Assembly: GCF_044762855.1 (NCBI RefSeq)
Contig: NZ_JBIWFB010000006.1
Coordinates: 186,001 to 250,000 of the forward strand
Source of the DNA: Psychrobacillus sp044762855
GTDB taxonomy: Bacteria > Bacillota > Bacilli > Bacillales_A > Planococcaceae
Direction of reading: 5' to 3'
Length of the DNA stretch: 64,000 nt
Shown here: positions 25,745 through 34,181 of the stretch, one piece after another
Layout: each line of letters opens with the position of its first letter
Numbering within the stretch: the first letter of the stretch is position 1
Translations under genes and position numbers: made by a program
The notes under the pieces: model-generated
What the model saw: the letters and a program-made list of their open reading frames with translations, nothing else
Told to the model about the DNA's origin: nothing
Databases searched by the model: none

Positions 25745-26992
25745 TCATCTTCTATTTACCTTAGTTTTCTGCCGCTTAAAATGAAACTGGGAGATGGTGC
25801 CTTTGCCAATCTCACTTTGAACATCAATTGTTCCCCTCATAGCACGTAAAATACTGTAAGCAACCATCATGCTGAGGCCAGTGCCTTTGGGTCCCTTAGT
25901 AGAATAATGTGGTTCTCCTATACGTTTAATCTGTTCTTTACTCAATCCGATTCCTGTATCTTGTATAGAAATAATTATCTTGTTCTGAGTAGCAATCGTC
26001 TTTATCGTTAATGCACCACCATAAGGCATGGATTCGATCGAACTTCTAATAATATTAACAAAGCATTGATGGAATTTTGATTTATCTCCTTGGATAGTTT
26101 CAGAGGTAGAAAAATCAGTAGAAACCTTTACTGAATGATAATTAGCCAGAGGAAGTAGTAATTTTAATATATGCGTTAGTTCTTTCTGAATATCTAATTC
26201 TTCTATTGATTCAATAATTGGTTTAGAAAAGGTCAAGTAATCTTGTATGATACCTTCTGCAGAATCTAATTCATCTTTGATAATGGTGAGATACTTTTTA
26301 CTATTATTACGATCAAAAGAAAATTGATCGAGGAGCTCGATATATCCAATTGCTGTAGTTAATGGATTTCTAATTTCATGAGATATTGCAGCCCCCATTT
26401 GTTCGAGTGCAGCCAACTTCTCTTCGATGACTAGCTGTTGTTGCAACTGTTGATTTTTTTCTCTTATTTCAAAGAAGGCCGAAATCATGGCAACCCCAAG
26501 CGGTGGAACTATTGAATAGGCGATGAATATGTCTAGCAATTGATCAGGAGATACTTTATTTAGTGCTATGGTGAATGTGCCAATACTTATCAGTAAAGTA
26601 ATACCGGTGGAAAAAAGTATTCGTATATTAGAAGTGAGTTTTAAAAACCAAGGAGAAATATACCATATAAAAAGACTAAATACGGTATAAAATGCAACTC
26701 CTATAAAGAATCCAATATCTATTCCATGGAATGCTCGAAAGAATATAACCAAAAGTCCTAATATAGGACTGAACCTCAAATAGAGGCCACCCAATAAAAA
26801 AGGAATTATCCTTAAATCTAGAACATACCCACTTTGTATGGGGTAAGAAAATAGAGAACATAGTATTAACGAAACAACAAAATAAAATAAGCTTGCTCGT
26901 TTATGTAAATGGATACTACCGACCCTCTTATTTAATAGAAAAAAAATAAAAAATAAAATCATTAATAAGGAAAGATTAAATAGAAAATGCAT
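25745..26992 (-). CDS. Membrane sensor histidine kinase, paralogue of the neighbouring kinase
   Basis: 415 residues from the ATG at 26992; an in-frame ATG at 27016 exists, but a ggagat ribosome binding site would be only one base from it, and the chosen start aligns with the paralogue (FNLSLL near both N termini) and has gggga eight bases upstream. It has the same plan: LytS-like membrane sensor, HisKA with SHEIRNPLTTAIGY, HATPase with DTGIGL and GTGLSMMVA. The identical order and motifs, 37 bases apart on the same strand, indicate a tandem duplication. No cognate response regulator is nearby. Confidence 0.85.
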   Translation of the reverse strand: MHFLFNLSLLMILFFIFFLLNKRVGSIHLHKRASLFYFVVSLILCSLFSYPIQSGYVLDLRIIPFLLGGLYLRFSPILGLLVIFFRAFHGIDIGFFIGVAFYTVFSLFIWYISPWFLKLTSNIRILFSTGITLLISIGTFTIALNKVSPDQLLDIFIAYSIVPPLGVAMISAFFEIREKNQQLQQQLVIEEKLAALEQMGAAISHEIRNPLTTAIGYIELLDQFSFDRNNSKKYLTIIKDELDSAEGIIQDYLTFSKPIIESIEELDIQKELTHILKLLLPLANYHSVKVSTDFSTSETIQGDKSKFHQCFVNIIRSSIESMPYGGALTIKTIATQNKIIISIQDTGIGLSKEQIKRIGEPHYSTKGPKGTGLSMMVAYSILRAMRGTIDVQSEIGKGTISQFHFKRQKTKVNRR

Positions 26993-27018
26993 TGTTATAA
27001 TCCCCAAAATATACATCT

Positions 27019-27255
27019 CCTGATAATTTTTATAAATTAATAGTAACGGAAGAATGTGGAATATACAATGTTTATCAACGAATATTCAGAAGATTTAAAG
27101 AGGATAAACTAATCACATAATCAGAAGGTATTGTTGAACGATTATATAATTTAGATTTAGTATCCCAGCATGAAGAATTATATGACTTTTTTAATGATCA
27201 CTACAATTACATGAATGAATTTCTCTCTTTTGATTATATTGATATTCAGGAATAA
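27019..27255 (+). pseudogene. Remnant of an unrecognised small gene with internal stop
   Basis: One frame is continuous except for a single TAA at about 27118: upstream it reads EECGIYNVYQRIFRRFKED, downstream EGIVERLYNLDLVSQHEELYDFF and DHYNYMNEFLSFDYIDIQE before the final TAA at 27253-27255. There is no start codon with a ribosome binding site. The composition is protein-like (aromatic and acidic residues in a regular pattern), so it is read as a decayed gene. The family is not recognised; small immunity-type proteins are one possibility given the neighbours. Confidence 0.4.
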
Positions 27256-27273
27256 GTTGAGGGGGAACTTACG

Positions 27274-27424
27274 ATGTATTCTTTAAATCGATTAGTTAAT
27301 GGGAAATCAGATAACTTGTATGAAAAATCTTTGAAGTTTAAAAACAAAGATGTTGGCCTTGTGGGTGGGAAGTGACATACCTAATGGTGAAATTATTGTG
27401 TATGTGCCTTATAGCTGTAGCTAA
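27274..27424 (+). pseudogene. Frameshifted small gene, unknown family
   Basis: An ATG at 27274 behind gaggggga opens a 33-codon frame (MYSLNRLVNGKSDNLYEKSL...) that ends at 27375. A second frame continues immediately with a protein-like sequence DIPNGEIIVYVPYSCS and stops at 27422-27424. Joining both by one frameshift near 27362-27370 gives about 50 residues. Good ribosome binding site but broken frame. Not recognised. Confidence 0.35.
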
Positions 27425-27455
27425 TACAAGATAGTAGAATACAGGAGTGAATGTT

Positions 27456-27851
27456 ATGGGGGAAAAAGTCTGAACAAAACTATAAGAAATGCTATTAAGC
27501 TTGGAGATATGAAAGAAGTAAAGCGTTTAATAGGCGATAATCCAGAGTCCTTACATACAATGACATCATTTGGAACCTGGCTACATATAGCAGCAAAGAA
27601 AGGGCATTTTGAAATAGTAGAATATCTAGTCCATAAAGGATTTGGTTAACGCAAAAGGGAAACTATTATTTGGGGCAAATTATGGCGGACATAAAGAAGT
27701 AGTTAAGTTTCTAGTTAAAAAAGGAATAGATATCTCAACTAGATATACTGGCGAAAATATTAAGGATATGAATGCCTATGAATATGCTAGAGAGTTTAGG
27801 CAAACAGAAATTGCTGAGTACCTAAAGCAAAGATTGGATGAAAAGGAATAA
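27456..27851 (+). pseudogene. Ankyrin-repeat protein, broken by two frameshifts
   Basis: The first ATG (27456, behind aggagtg) runs into TGA after five codons; one extra G in the following G run would restore the frame LNKTIRNAIKLGDMKEVKRLI. That frame holds a first ankyrin unit (FGTWLHIAAKKGHFEIVEYLV) and stops at 27649. Shifting one base continues into a second unit (LLFGANYGGHKEVVKFLVKKGID) and a C-terminal tail ending at 27851. An intact version would have about 130 residues. Small ankyrin proteins often act as partners or immunity proteins of polymorphic toxins; that role is inference. Confidence 0.6.
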
Positions 27852-27942
27852 AATATTTCCCCGGGAATAAGTCTAAAAGTTACGAGTTGAACAGGTTGAA
27901 TGAAGCAGCATTCACAAAATAAAGATATGTTCGGAGGATTAT

Positions 27943-28262
27943 ATGGATAAAAAAGAAAAAGCCATAAAAATCTATGATCTAATTAAAAGTGACGATATAG
28001 AACGGGTGAAAGAGATAATTATTTTAGATATAAGCCTGCTTGATTTTGTAACACCTTTTGGAACCTGGCTACATGTTGCGGCTAGAACTGGTAAGCTGGA
28101 TATGATGACATCCAACATGCTGCCTACTATATTAACAATCATCTCTTGTTTAATAAAAACGGCCAAACATGTTTCAATCCATGGAAAGATGTACAATGGG
28201 AGGAATTAAAGGAAGAGTGGCAAAAATTTAAGCCGATAGTTTATAGAAAATCTATACGATAA
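27943..28262 (+). pseudogene. Second ankyrin-type gene, truncated and fused to another fragment
   Basis: ATG 27943 behind tcggaggatt opens a frame similar to the previous gene (IYDLIKSDDIERVKEIIILD, then FGTWLHVAARTGKLDMM). From about 28110 the protein-like sequence continues in another frame as HAAYYINNHLLFNKNGQ and then NPWKDVQWEELKEEWQKFK, ending at 28262. The second part does not look like ankyrin, so the locus seems to be a deletion fusion of two genes. The uninterrupted first frame would make 88 residues. Confidence 0.5.
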
Positions 28263-28330
28263 GTGTTTAGTTCCAGCTGGTTTAATGAATTTATTACACA
28301 GGATCATAATTAGAGTGAAAAGGTGACAAA

Positions 28331-28735
28331 ATGAAAAAAAGTGTACATGTTGTTGGAGCGATTATTGAAAATAATCATGGTGAAATCTTATGTGCTTTAC
28401 GCAGCTCAGAAATGACACTTCCTAACTATTGGGAGTTTCCAGGGGGAAAGATTGAAGTTGGTGAGGCAAAGCAAGAAGCTCTAAAGAGAGAAATTAGAGA
28501 AGAGTTGAAGTGTACGATTGAAGTATTTGATAAAATAGAAGATACCTTACATGAATATGAAGAAGTTATTGTAAGGTTAGAAACGTATATGGCAAAAGTT
28601 ATTTTCGGTAATCCTATCGCAACAGAACATGCTGAAATAAAATGGCTCTCTAGAAATAAATTATTAACGCTTAAGTGGGCACCAGCTGATATACCAGCAG
28701 TTGAAAAGCTTGTGGAAACATCTAGTACAAACTAA
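28331..28735 (+). CDS. NUDIX hydrolase, MutT-like (deoxy)nucleoside triphosphate pyrophosphohydrolase
   Basis: 134 residues with a complete Nudix box GGKIEVGEAKQEALKREI followed by REELKC, carrying the REUxEE catalytic glutamates. The N-terminal VVGAIIENNHGEILCALRS strand and LPNYWEFPGGK are typical of MutT/CTP pyrophosphohydrolase enzymes that remove damaged or non-canonical nucleotides. It is 118 bp before the PLD-helicase gene on the same strand. RBS: aaaaggtgac. Confidence 0.9.
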   Translation: MKKSVHVVGAIIENNHGEILCALRSSEMTLPNYWEFPGGKIEVGEAKQEALKREIREELKCTIEVFDKIEDTLHEYEEVIVRLETYMAKVIFGNPIATEHAEIKWLSRNKLLTLKWAPADIPAVEKLVETSSTN

Positions 28736-28853
28736 CTTGAACGTAAGTTACAAGGAGTTATTCATTTCTAAACTTGAATGGCTTTTATTGGTTGGAAAAT
28801 ACACATAATTTTCAAGTAAATATTACATATAATTCTTTAAGAGGGTGCTAAAT

Positions 28854-31800
28854 TTGAAAGAAGGAATATACGAGCAACTAATTAATGGGAATATTAACTC
28901 TGAACTGAAGAAGCTTTCTTCTGATACATATGCAGTTGATAAAGAAAACTTGGATGTAGAAGAAGCAAAGGTATATCTTGCTTCCTATATTTCGGAAGTG
29001 ACTAGAAAAGCACTCTCGTATATAAGACAAGATGCAAATACTGACGAAGAAGCACTTTTATTGCAGATCCACACTTGTAATGAGATTATCCAGTTACTTA
29101 GTAACAAACTCAAAGATAGTGAGATAGTTAACCTTCAACTAGAAGAGCGTGGAGAAGTGCTTACTTCTGTGTATAAAAAACTTAATAGCGTTAGGGCACT
29201 TCGCAGTGTGAAGCCGATACGTCCCATTACTTCAATTTCTCATAGCTCTCTTTTTACAGGTTCTCATTATGAGCCAAATATGCTCGAGGAATTAAAGAAA
29301 GAAATTGCTTCCTCGGATGAAATCGAATGGCTTGTTTCCTTTATTAAATGGTCAGGTCTTCGAATTATTCTAAATGATCTTCGTGAATTTACTGAGGAAC
29401 GAGGTGGGAAACTTCGAATTATTACAACTTCTTATATGGAAGCGACCGACTATAAGGCGCTACAGGAGTTAAGTAAATTACCTAACACTGAAATAAGAGT
29501 GTCGTTAGATAAAAAAAGAACTCGTCTTCATGCAAAGGCTTATTTATTTAAAAGAAATACAGGATTTAGCACTGCTTATATCGGCTCTTCAAACTTATCA
29601 AATCCAGCTTTAACTTCCGGTTTGGAATGGAACCTAAAAGTCACTGAAAAAGATTCCTTTGATATTCTCCGCAAATTTGAAGCAACCTTCGAAAGCTATT
29701 GGAATGATGAGGAATTTAAGTCCTTATCTAACGGAGAAACGAAAAATTGGGAAATGCTATTACATTCATTAACAAAGGACGTAGTGGCAGAAGAAAATGA
29801 ATCTTATTTCTTCGATATTCAACCGTATCATTATCAAAGAGAAATATTAGATGAGCTTGAAGCGGAGAGAGTAGTTCATGGGTACATGAAAAACCTTGTA
29901 GTTGCAGCCACAGGTGTAGGTAAGACCGTTATTTCTGCATTTGACTTTAAGCGTTTTTTGCGTCAGAAACCAGATGCAAAATTATTGTTTATTGCTCACC
30001 GAGAAGAAATTTTACGCCAAAGTATGATGACGTTCCGTACGATACTAAAAGATGCAAACTTTGGGGAGATGTTTGTTGGAAAGTATGAACCTAGTTCATT
30101 TAATCAATTATTCATGAGTATTCAAAGTTGGAATAGCAAAAAAATGAAAGAGAATACAAAAGAAAACTTTTATGATTTTATTATTGTGGACGAGTTTCAT
30201 CATGCTACAGCCCCATCCTATCGGATTTTATTGGAATACTATAACCCAACTATTTTACTTGGCTTAACAGCTACACCAGAACGGATGGATAAAGAGAATG
30301 TATTTAGCTACTTTGAGGATCGTATTGCTTCTGAAATGAGATTAACAGAAGCAATCGATAGAAAATTACTGAGCCCATTTCATTATTTTTGCGTGACAGA
30401 CAATGTGGATTTAACAGGCATTAAATGGTCTAGAAAGGGCTATGATATTGGAGAACTAACCAACGTTTACACAGCTAATCATCATAGGAGTGACCTCGTC
30501 ATTCAAAGCATAAAAAAATATGTTACTTCTCTTAACGAAGTAAAGGGATTAGGTTTCTGCGTGTCAGTAGAGCATGCACTATACATGGCTGATTATTTTA
30601 ATCAGAAAAACATTCCATCCATTGCACTTCATGGAGAGTCATTGCCCGAAGAAAGACAAACTGCTCAAAGAAAATTGTTGAAGGGTGAAGTGAAGTTTAT
30701 TTTTGTTGTCGATTTATACAATGAAGGAATCGATATTCCAGAAGTAAATACTGTTTTATTCTTAAGACCAACAGAAAGCTTAACAATTTTTTTACAACAA
30801 CTTGGACGGGGCTTACGAATTGCTGATGAAAAAGAGTGTTTAACTGTATTGGATTTTGTCGGACAAGCTCATAAAGACTATCCATTTGAAGAAAAATTTC
30901 GCGCACTTGTCGGAAGAACCAAGCATTCGATCCAACATTATGTGGAGAATGGATTTTTCCATTTACCTAAAGGCTCTGTTATTCAGATGGAGAAACAGGC
31001 AAAAGATTATATATTGAGAAATATTAAAGCAACAAAGATAAACAAGCAAAGAATAATAGAAAAAATGAAGTATTTTGAAAAGGATTCCGGTGAGCCCTTA
31101 ACATTACAAAACTTTTTACGTTTTCATCAATATACATTGGCCGATTTTTATGGCAATGGTAGAAATCGAACTTTTGAAAGAATGAAAGTGGACGCTGGAT
31201 TAACAAAAGATTTTACCGCAGAGTATGAAGATCTTGTCATGAAAAGAATTCAAACATTATTTCATCTAGATTCATTAGAATTACTGGAGTTTTATCAAAA
31301 TTATTTAGAAAGTGGAACGATAGAAACGGAAGAGCAACAACGAATGATCGCTATGCTTTATTATTCATTCTTTAGTGGACCACCGATGAACTTTGGCTTT
31401 GGATCTATGCATGAAGGAATACAGACAATTATCGCGAACGATCAACTCAAGAATGAAATTCAACAAGTCCTAGATGTGTGTTTTGAAAACTTACGATTAC
31501 TTGAGAAAAAATCACCATTTAGTTATGTTTCACCTCTAAGAGTACATGCACACTATACTACGGATCAAGTACTTGCGGCTTTTGGGTATTATAACGAGGA
31601 GCGCAACCCAGCATTTCGTGAGGGGGTTAAATATTTTGGAGACGAAAAAACGGACATATTTTTTATTACGTTAAACAAATCAGACAAAGACTTTTCGCCT
31701 TCTACACTGTATGAAGACTATGCCATCAATGATCGATTATTTCATTGGCAATCGCAAAGTAGAACCGCTGATACAAGTCCGACAGCTATAAGGTATATAC

Positions 31801-32000
31801 ACCATCGCGATACAGGTAATAAAATTGCACTTTTTGTTCGAGAATATAAAGTAGAATCGGGATATACTTCACCATTTATTTTCTTAGGTACAGCTGATTA
31901 TGTAAGCCACTCAGGAAGTAAGCCAGTGAGTATTATCTGGAAACTTCATGAACCAATGCCAGCATATCTAGTGTCACGTGCTAATAAGAATATTTTATAG
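28854..32000 (+). CDS. PLD-nuclease / DEAD-like helicase / DUF3427 protein
   Basis: 1048 residues from the TTG at 28854, which lies six bases after agagggtg; a GTG at 28845 overlaps that site. Order of domains: unassigned N terminus, phospholipase-D-like nuclease (LHAKAYLF and IGSSNLSNPAL, about residues 220-265), superfamily 2 helicase with Walker A AATGVGKT, DEFHH box, LTATPERMD and QQLGRGLRI (about 330-660), and a C-terminal DUF3427 region. The HxK of the PLD motif is present but its usual later Asp is not obvious. Such proteins are found in accessory and defence-rich regions. NUDIX and Mrr-like genes flank it here. Confidence 0.87.
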   Translation: MKEGIYEQLINGNINSELKKLSSDTYAVDKENLDVEEAKVYLASYISEVTRKALSYIRQDANTDEEALLLQIHTCNEIIQLLSNKLKDSEIVNLQLEERGEVLTSVYKKLNSVRALRSVKPIRPITSISHSSLFTGSHYEPNMLEELKKEIASSDEIEWLVSFIKWSGLRIILNDLREFTEERGGKLRIITTSYMEATDYKALQELSKLPNTEIRVSLDKKRTRLHAKAYLFKRNTGFSTAYIGSSNLSNPALTSGLEWNLKVTEKDSFDILRKFEATFESYWNDEEFKSLSNGETKNWEMLLHSLTKDVVAEENESYFFDIQPYHYQREILDELEAERVVHGYMKNLVVAATGVGKTVISAFDFKRFLRQKPDAKLLFIAHREEILRQSMMTFRTILKDANFGEMFVGKYEPSSFNQLFMSIQSWNSKKMKENTKENFYDFIIVDEFHHATAPSYRILLEYYNPTILLGLTATPERMDKENVFSYFEDRIASEMRLTEAIDRKLLSPFHYFCVTDNVDLTGIKWSRKGYDIGELTNVYTANHHRSDLVIQSIKKYVTSLNEVKGLGFCVSVEHALYMADYFNQKNIPSIALHGESLPEERQTAQRKLLKGEVKFIFVVDLYNEGIDIPEVNTVLFLRPTESLTIFLQQLGRGLRIADEKECLTVLDFVGQAHKDYPFEEKFRALVGRTKHSIQHYVENGFFHLPKGSVIQMEKQAKDYILRNIKATKINKQRIIEKMKYFEKDSGEPLTLQNFLRFHQYTLADFYGNGRNRTFERMKVDAGLTKDFTAEYEDLVMKRIQTLFHLDSLELLEFYQNYLESGTIETEEQQRMIAMLYYSFFSGPPMNFGFGSMHEGIQTIIANDQLKNEIQQVLDVCFENLRLLEKKSPFSYVSPLRVHAHYTTDQVLAAFGYYNEERNPAFREGVKYFGDEKTDIFFITLNKSDKDFSPSTLYEDYAINDRLFHWQSQSRTADTSPTAIRYIHHRDTGNKIALFVREYKVESGYTSPFIFLGTADYVSHSGSKPVSIIWKLHEPMPAYLVSRANKNIL

Positions 32001-32011
32001 ATAATTAAAGT

Positions 32012-32048
32012 AAGACTCTAAAACAACTCCATTGTTTTAGAGTCTTTT
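32012..32048 (+). terminator. Terminator after the PLD-helicase gene
   Basis: Perfect 15-bp stem (aagactctaaaacaa at 32012-32026, complement at 32032-32046) with a 5-base loop and a short T run. The following 32049-32253 is AT-rich with no supportable gene. Confidence 0.87.
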
Positions 32049-32273
32049 ATCATTTATAGGAAAATAAAGCGTAACATTAACAAGTATTGGAATATAAGTA
32101 GAGATGACATATAATTGAATTATAAAATATTTGAATTTTAAGAATTTAAAAATAGAATAGTTTAATGCCACTTCAAAAATAAAAATCAATATATTTCTTA
32201 ACTTTTTAGAAGAATTAATATGTACCAAGTCTAGCGAAAGCTAAAACTATTTAGAAAAAGGAAGTTGTTATCA

Positions 32274-32894
32274 TTGCGTAATCGAACTAAGAAAGAACAG
32301 AAAAGGATAGATGAATTGGCTCGTTTTATTCTTATTGTAGCTGCATTAATAGGTTGGTACACTACCAAGACTCTAATAGGAACTGGGATTGCAATTGGTA
32401 TTGGGCTAGCTGTAATGATTTTGCTGGCGGGATGGAGGGCAGCTAGTTTTAGAAAAAGGATGCAACAATCCGGTATAGCTGAGATTGACCAGATGAGTGG
32501 AATGCAATTTGAGGAATATGTTGGTTCTCTATTTCAACATCAAGGCTACAAGGTTTCCTATACATCTACGACTGGTGATTTTGGAGCAGATTTAATTTTG
32601 AATAAAGGAAAAGAAACGATTGTAGTTCAGGCTAAACGCTATAAAAATTCGGTTGGTGTTAAGGCGGTTCAAGAGGTTATTCCATCTATGAATATGTATA
32701 ACGCATCAGCAGCGTGGGTTATTACAAATAGTGTCTACACAAAACAGGCACTGATACTAGCTAAGAAAAACAAAGTCAGAATGATCGATCGGGACGAATT
32801 AATACAAATGAGCTTAGAAATGCAAAACACATTAAAGAAGGAGAATAAAAATGTCTCAACGATGGAAGGAGGATCAACAATTTCTAATAATTAA
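32274..32894 (+). CDS. Membrane-anchored Mrr-like restriction endonuclease
   Basis: 206 residues from the TTG at 32274, nine bases after aaaaaggaag; an upstream in-frame TTG at 32265 touches that site. Two hydrophobic segments near the N terminus (residues about 18-60) anchor it. Then follows an Mrr_cat-type nuclease domain: MSGMQFEEYVGSLF, GDFGADLIL (catalytic Asp) and VVQAKRYKN (the QxK catalytic pair). Mrr-type proteins cut modified or foreign DNA; membrane-bound versions are widespread and their targets are mostly unknown. It lies downstream of the PLD-helicase gene but beyond a terminator. Confidence 0.87.
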   Translation: MRNRTKKEQKRIDELARFILIVAALIGWYTTKTLIGTGIAIGIGLAVMILLAGWRAASFRKRMQQSGIAEIDQMSGMQFEEYVGSLFQHQGYKVSYTSTTGDFGADLILNKGKETIVVQAKRYKNSVGVKAVQEVIPSMNMYNASAAWVITNSVYTKQALILAKKNKVRMIDRDELIQMSLEMQNTLKKENKNVSTMEGGSTISNN

Positions 32895-33137
32895 TAAGAA
32901 TGTTTACCGCAAAATAATTGAGACCAGAGAAGTAAAATGGTTAGAAAAATAACAAAGGCTTTTGCAGAGACAGTATACAAAAACACTCCAGAATTGCATC
33001 TTAGAAGTGTAAATTCAATTGTTGAACGGTTACCTTATTTAGATAATTTGTTAGCTTGGACTTTGGAGATTCAAAATTATTATTTAAAAGATCAGCCGCT
33101 TTTTGAGTTAAGTCTTAGCGAGAGTATGGATAAATAA
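32851..33137 (+). pseudogene. Small gene split by a one-base frameshift in an A tract
   Basis: ATG 32851 behind a perfect aagaaggag site opens a 33-codon frame (MSQRWKEDQQFLIINKNVYR...) that stops at 32950-32952. The second frame, 32937-33137, continues smoothly (TKAFAETVYKNTPELHLRSVN...). Adding one A to the five-A run at 32945-32949 fuses them as KWLEKITKAFAETVY, giving about 95 residues. The protein family is not recognised. The gene overlaps the end of the Mrr-like gene by 44 bases, so it may be translationally coupled to it. Either a recent mutation or an assembly error in a homopolymer. Confidence 0.6.
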
Positions 33138-33159
33138 GAAGCTTAAAAGAGGTGTTGAT

Positions 33160-33882
33160 TTGTTATTGCATACGAACATCATAGGTGAGGGTGAACCAAT
33201 CGTATTTTTACATACGGGTCTACAAACCGGGATGACAGATTTTGAATTTCAAAGAGAATACTTTAGGAAAAGCTATAAAATTGTCCTGCCTGATCTAAGG
33301 GGGCATGGGCAATCATTTTCAAATGATATTCAAAACTTCTTTGAAGACTCGGCCAAGGATTTGCTGGAAACAATTAATCACCATAATTTAAAAACTATTC
33401 ATTTGGTAGGCTGTTCTTTAGGGGCACTGGTTGCGGTGAAGTTCTCAAAATTATATCCTGAGCGAATTAATACATTATCTATTTCAGGAATTACACTGGT
33501 GAAACCGGATAGTTGGTTAGAACTACATAAACAGGATGTTGAATTCCAAGCGAATATGTTGAATAACAATGAAACTACAAATTATTTCGATCAATTACAT
33601 ACTTCAGATTGGAGGCAGTTCCTTTACTACGGAAAAGATGAAAACTGGTATCCATTTGAGGATTTAGAAGCCATAGCTGGATTCAATTTTCCTGTACTTT
33701 ATATAGTTGGTGAAGAAAAGCCCCATGAAACAATTGGGGCAACCATTTATCCTAAAGGAAACAAAAATGTACATGTTGCCATTGTGCCATTTGCCGGGCA
33801 TTTGGTTTATGCAGATCAGCCAAGAATATATAACGATATATTAGAAGCATTTATTGAAAGGGAGAAGCCCACTAAAAAGTAA
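33160..33882 (+). CDS. Alpha/beta-fold hydrolase
   Basis: 240 residues from a TTG behind aaaagaggtg. Alpha/beta-hydrolase motifs: oxyanion-hole region VFLHTGLQTG, DLRGHGQS, nucleophile elbow GCSLGAL (Ser at about residue 87), the acid in a late VVGEE-like strand (LYIVGEEKP) and catalytic His in FAGHLVY. The substrate cannot be predicted. It follows the broken gene by 22 bp on the same strand. Confidence 0.85.
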   Translation: MLLHTNIIGEGEPIVFLHTGLQTGMTDFEFQREYFRKSYKIVLPDLRGHGQSFSNDIQNFFEDSAKDLLETINHHNLKTIHLVGCSLGALVAVKFSKLYPERINTLSISGITLVKPDSWLELHKQDVEFQANMLNNNETTNYFDQLHTSDWRQFLYYGKDENWYPFEDLEAIAGFNFPVLYIVGEEKPHETIGATIYPKGNKNVHVAIVPFAGHLVYADQPRIYNDILEAFIEREKPTKK

Positions 33883-34181
33883 CATTCATTTCTTTACCAT
33901 TTAAAGATATTTTATATTCATTGTAGCTCCATTAATGAATAGCAGCACTTTTGTGGATGAAATGAAGAAGTTGAAGTAATAGTTTTGAAGTTCTTCCTCT
34001 TTATATGAAATATATATATTTTAAGCTAAATACCATTTTCGAAGCGTTTCTAAAATAGAAGAATAACACGAACATAAACATTAAACGCACTTTTTCCAAA
34101 TAACTGAAAATAAAGATATATATCCCCTTGCCTTTACAGTATAATTTAACCAATCCATTTAAAGATTGAGGGGGGATTCCG

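Noticed and set aside
32037..32228. 63-codon minus-strand frame after the PLD-helicase gene
   Set aside because: Very AT-rich, overlaps the terminator, no ribosome binding site.
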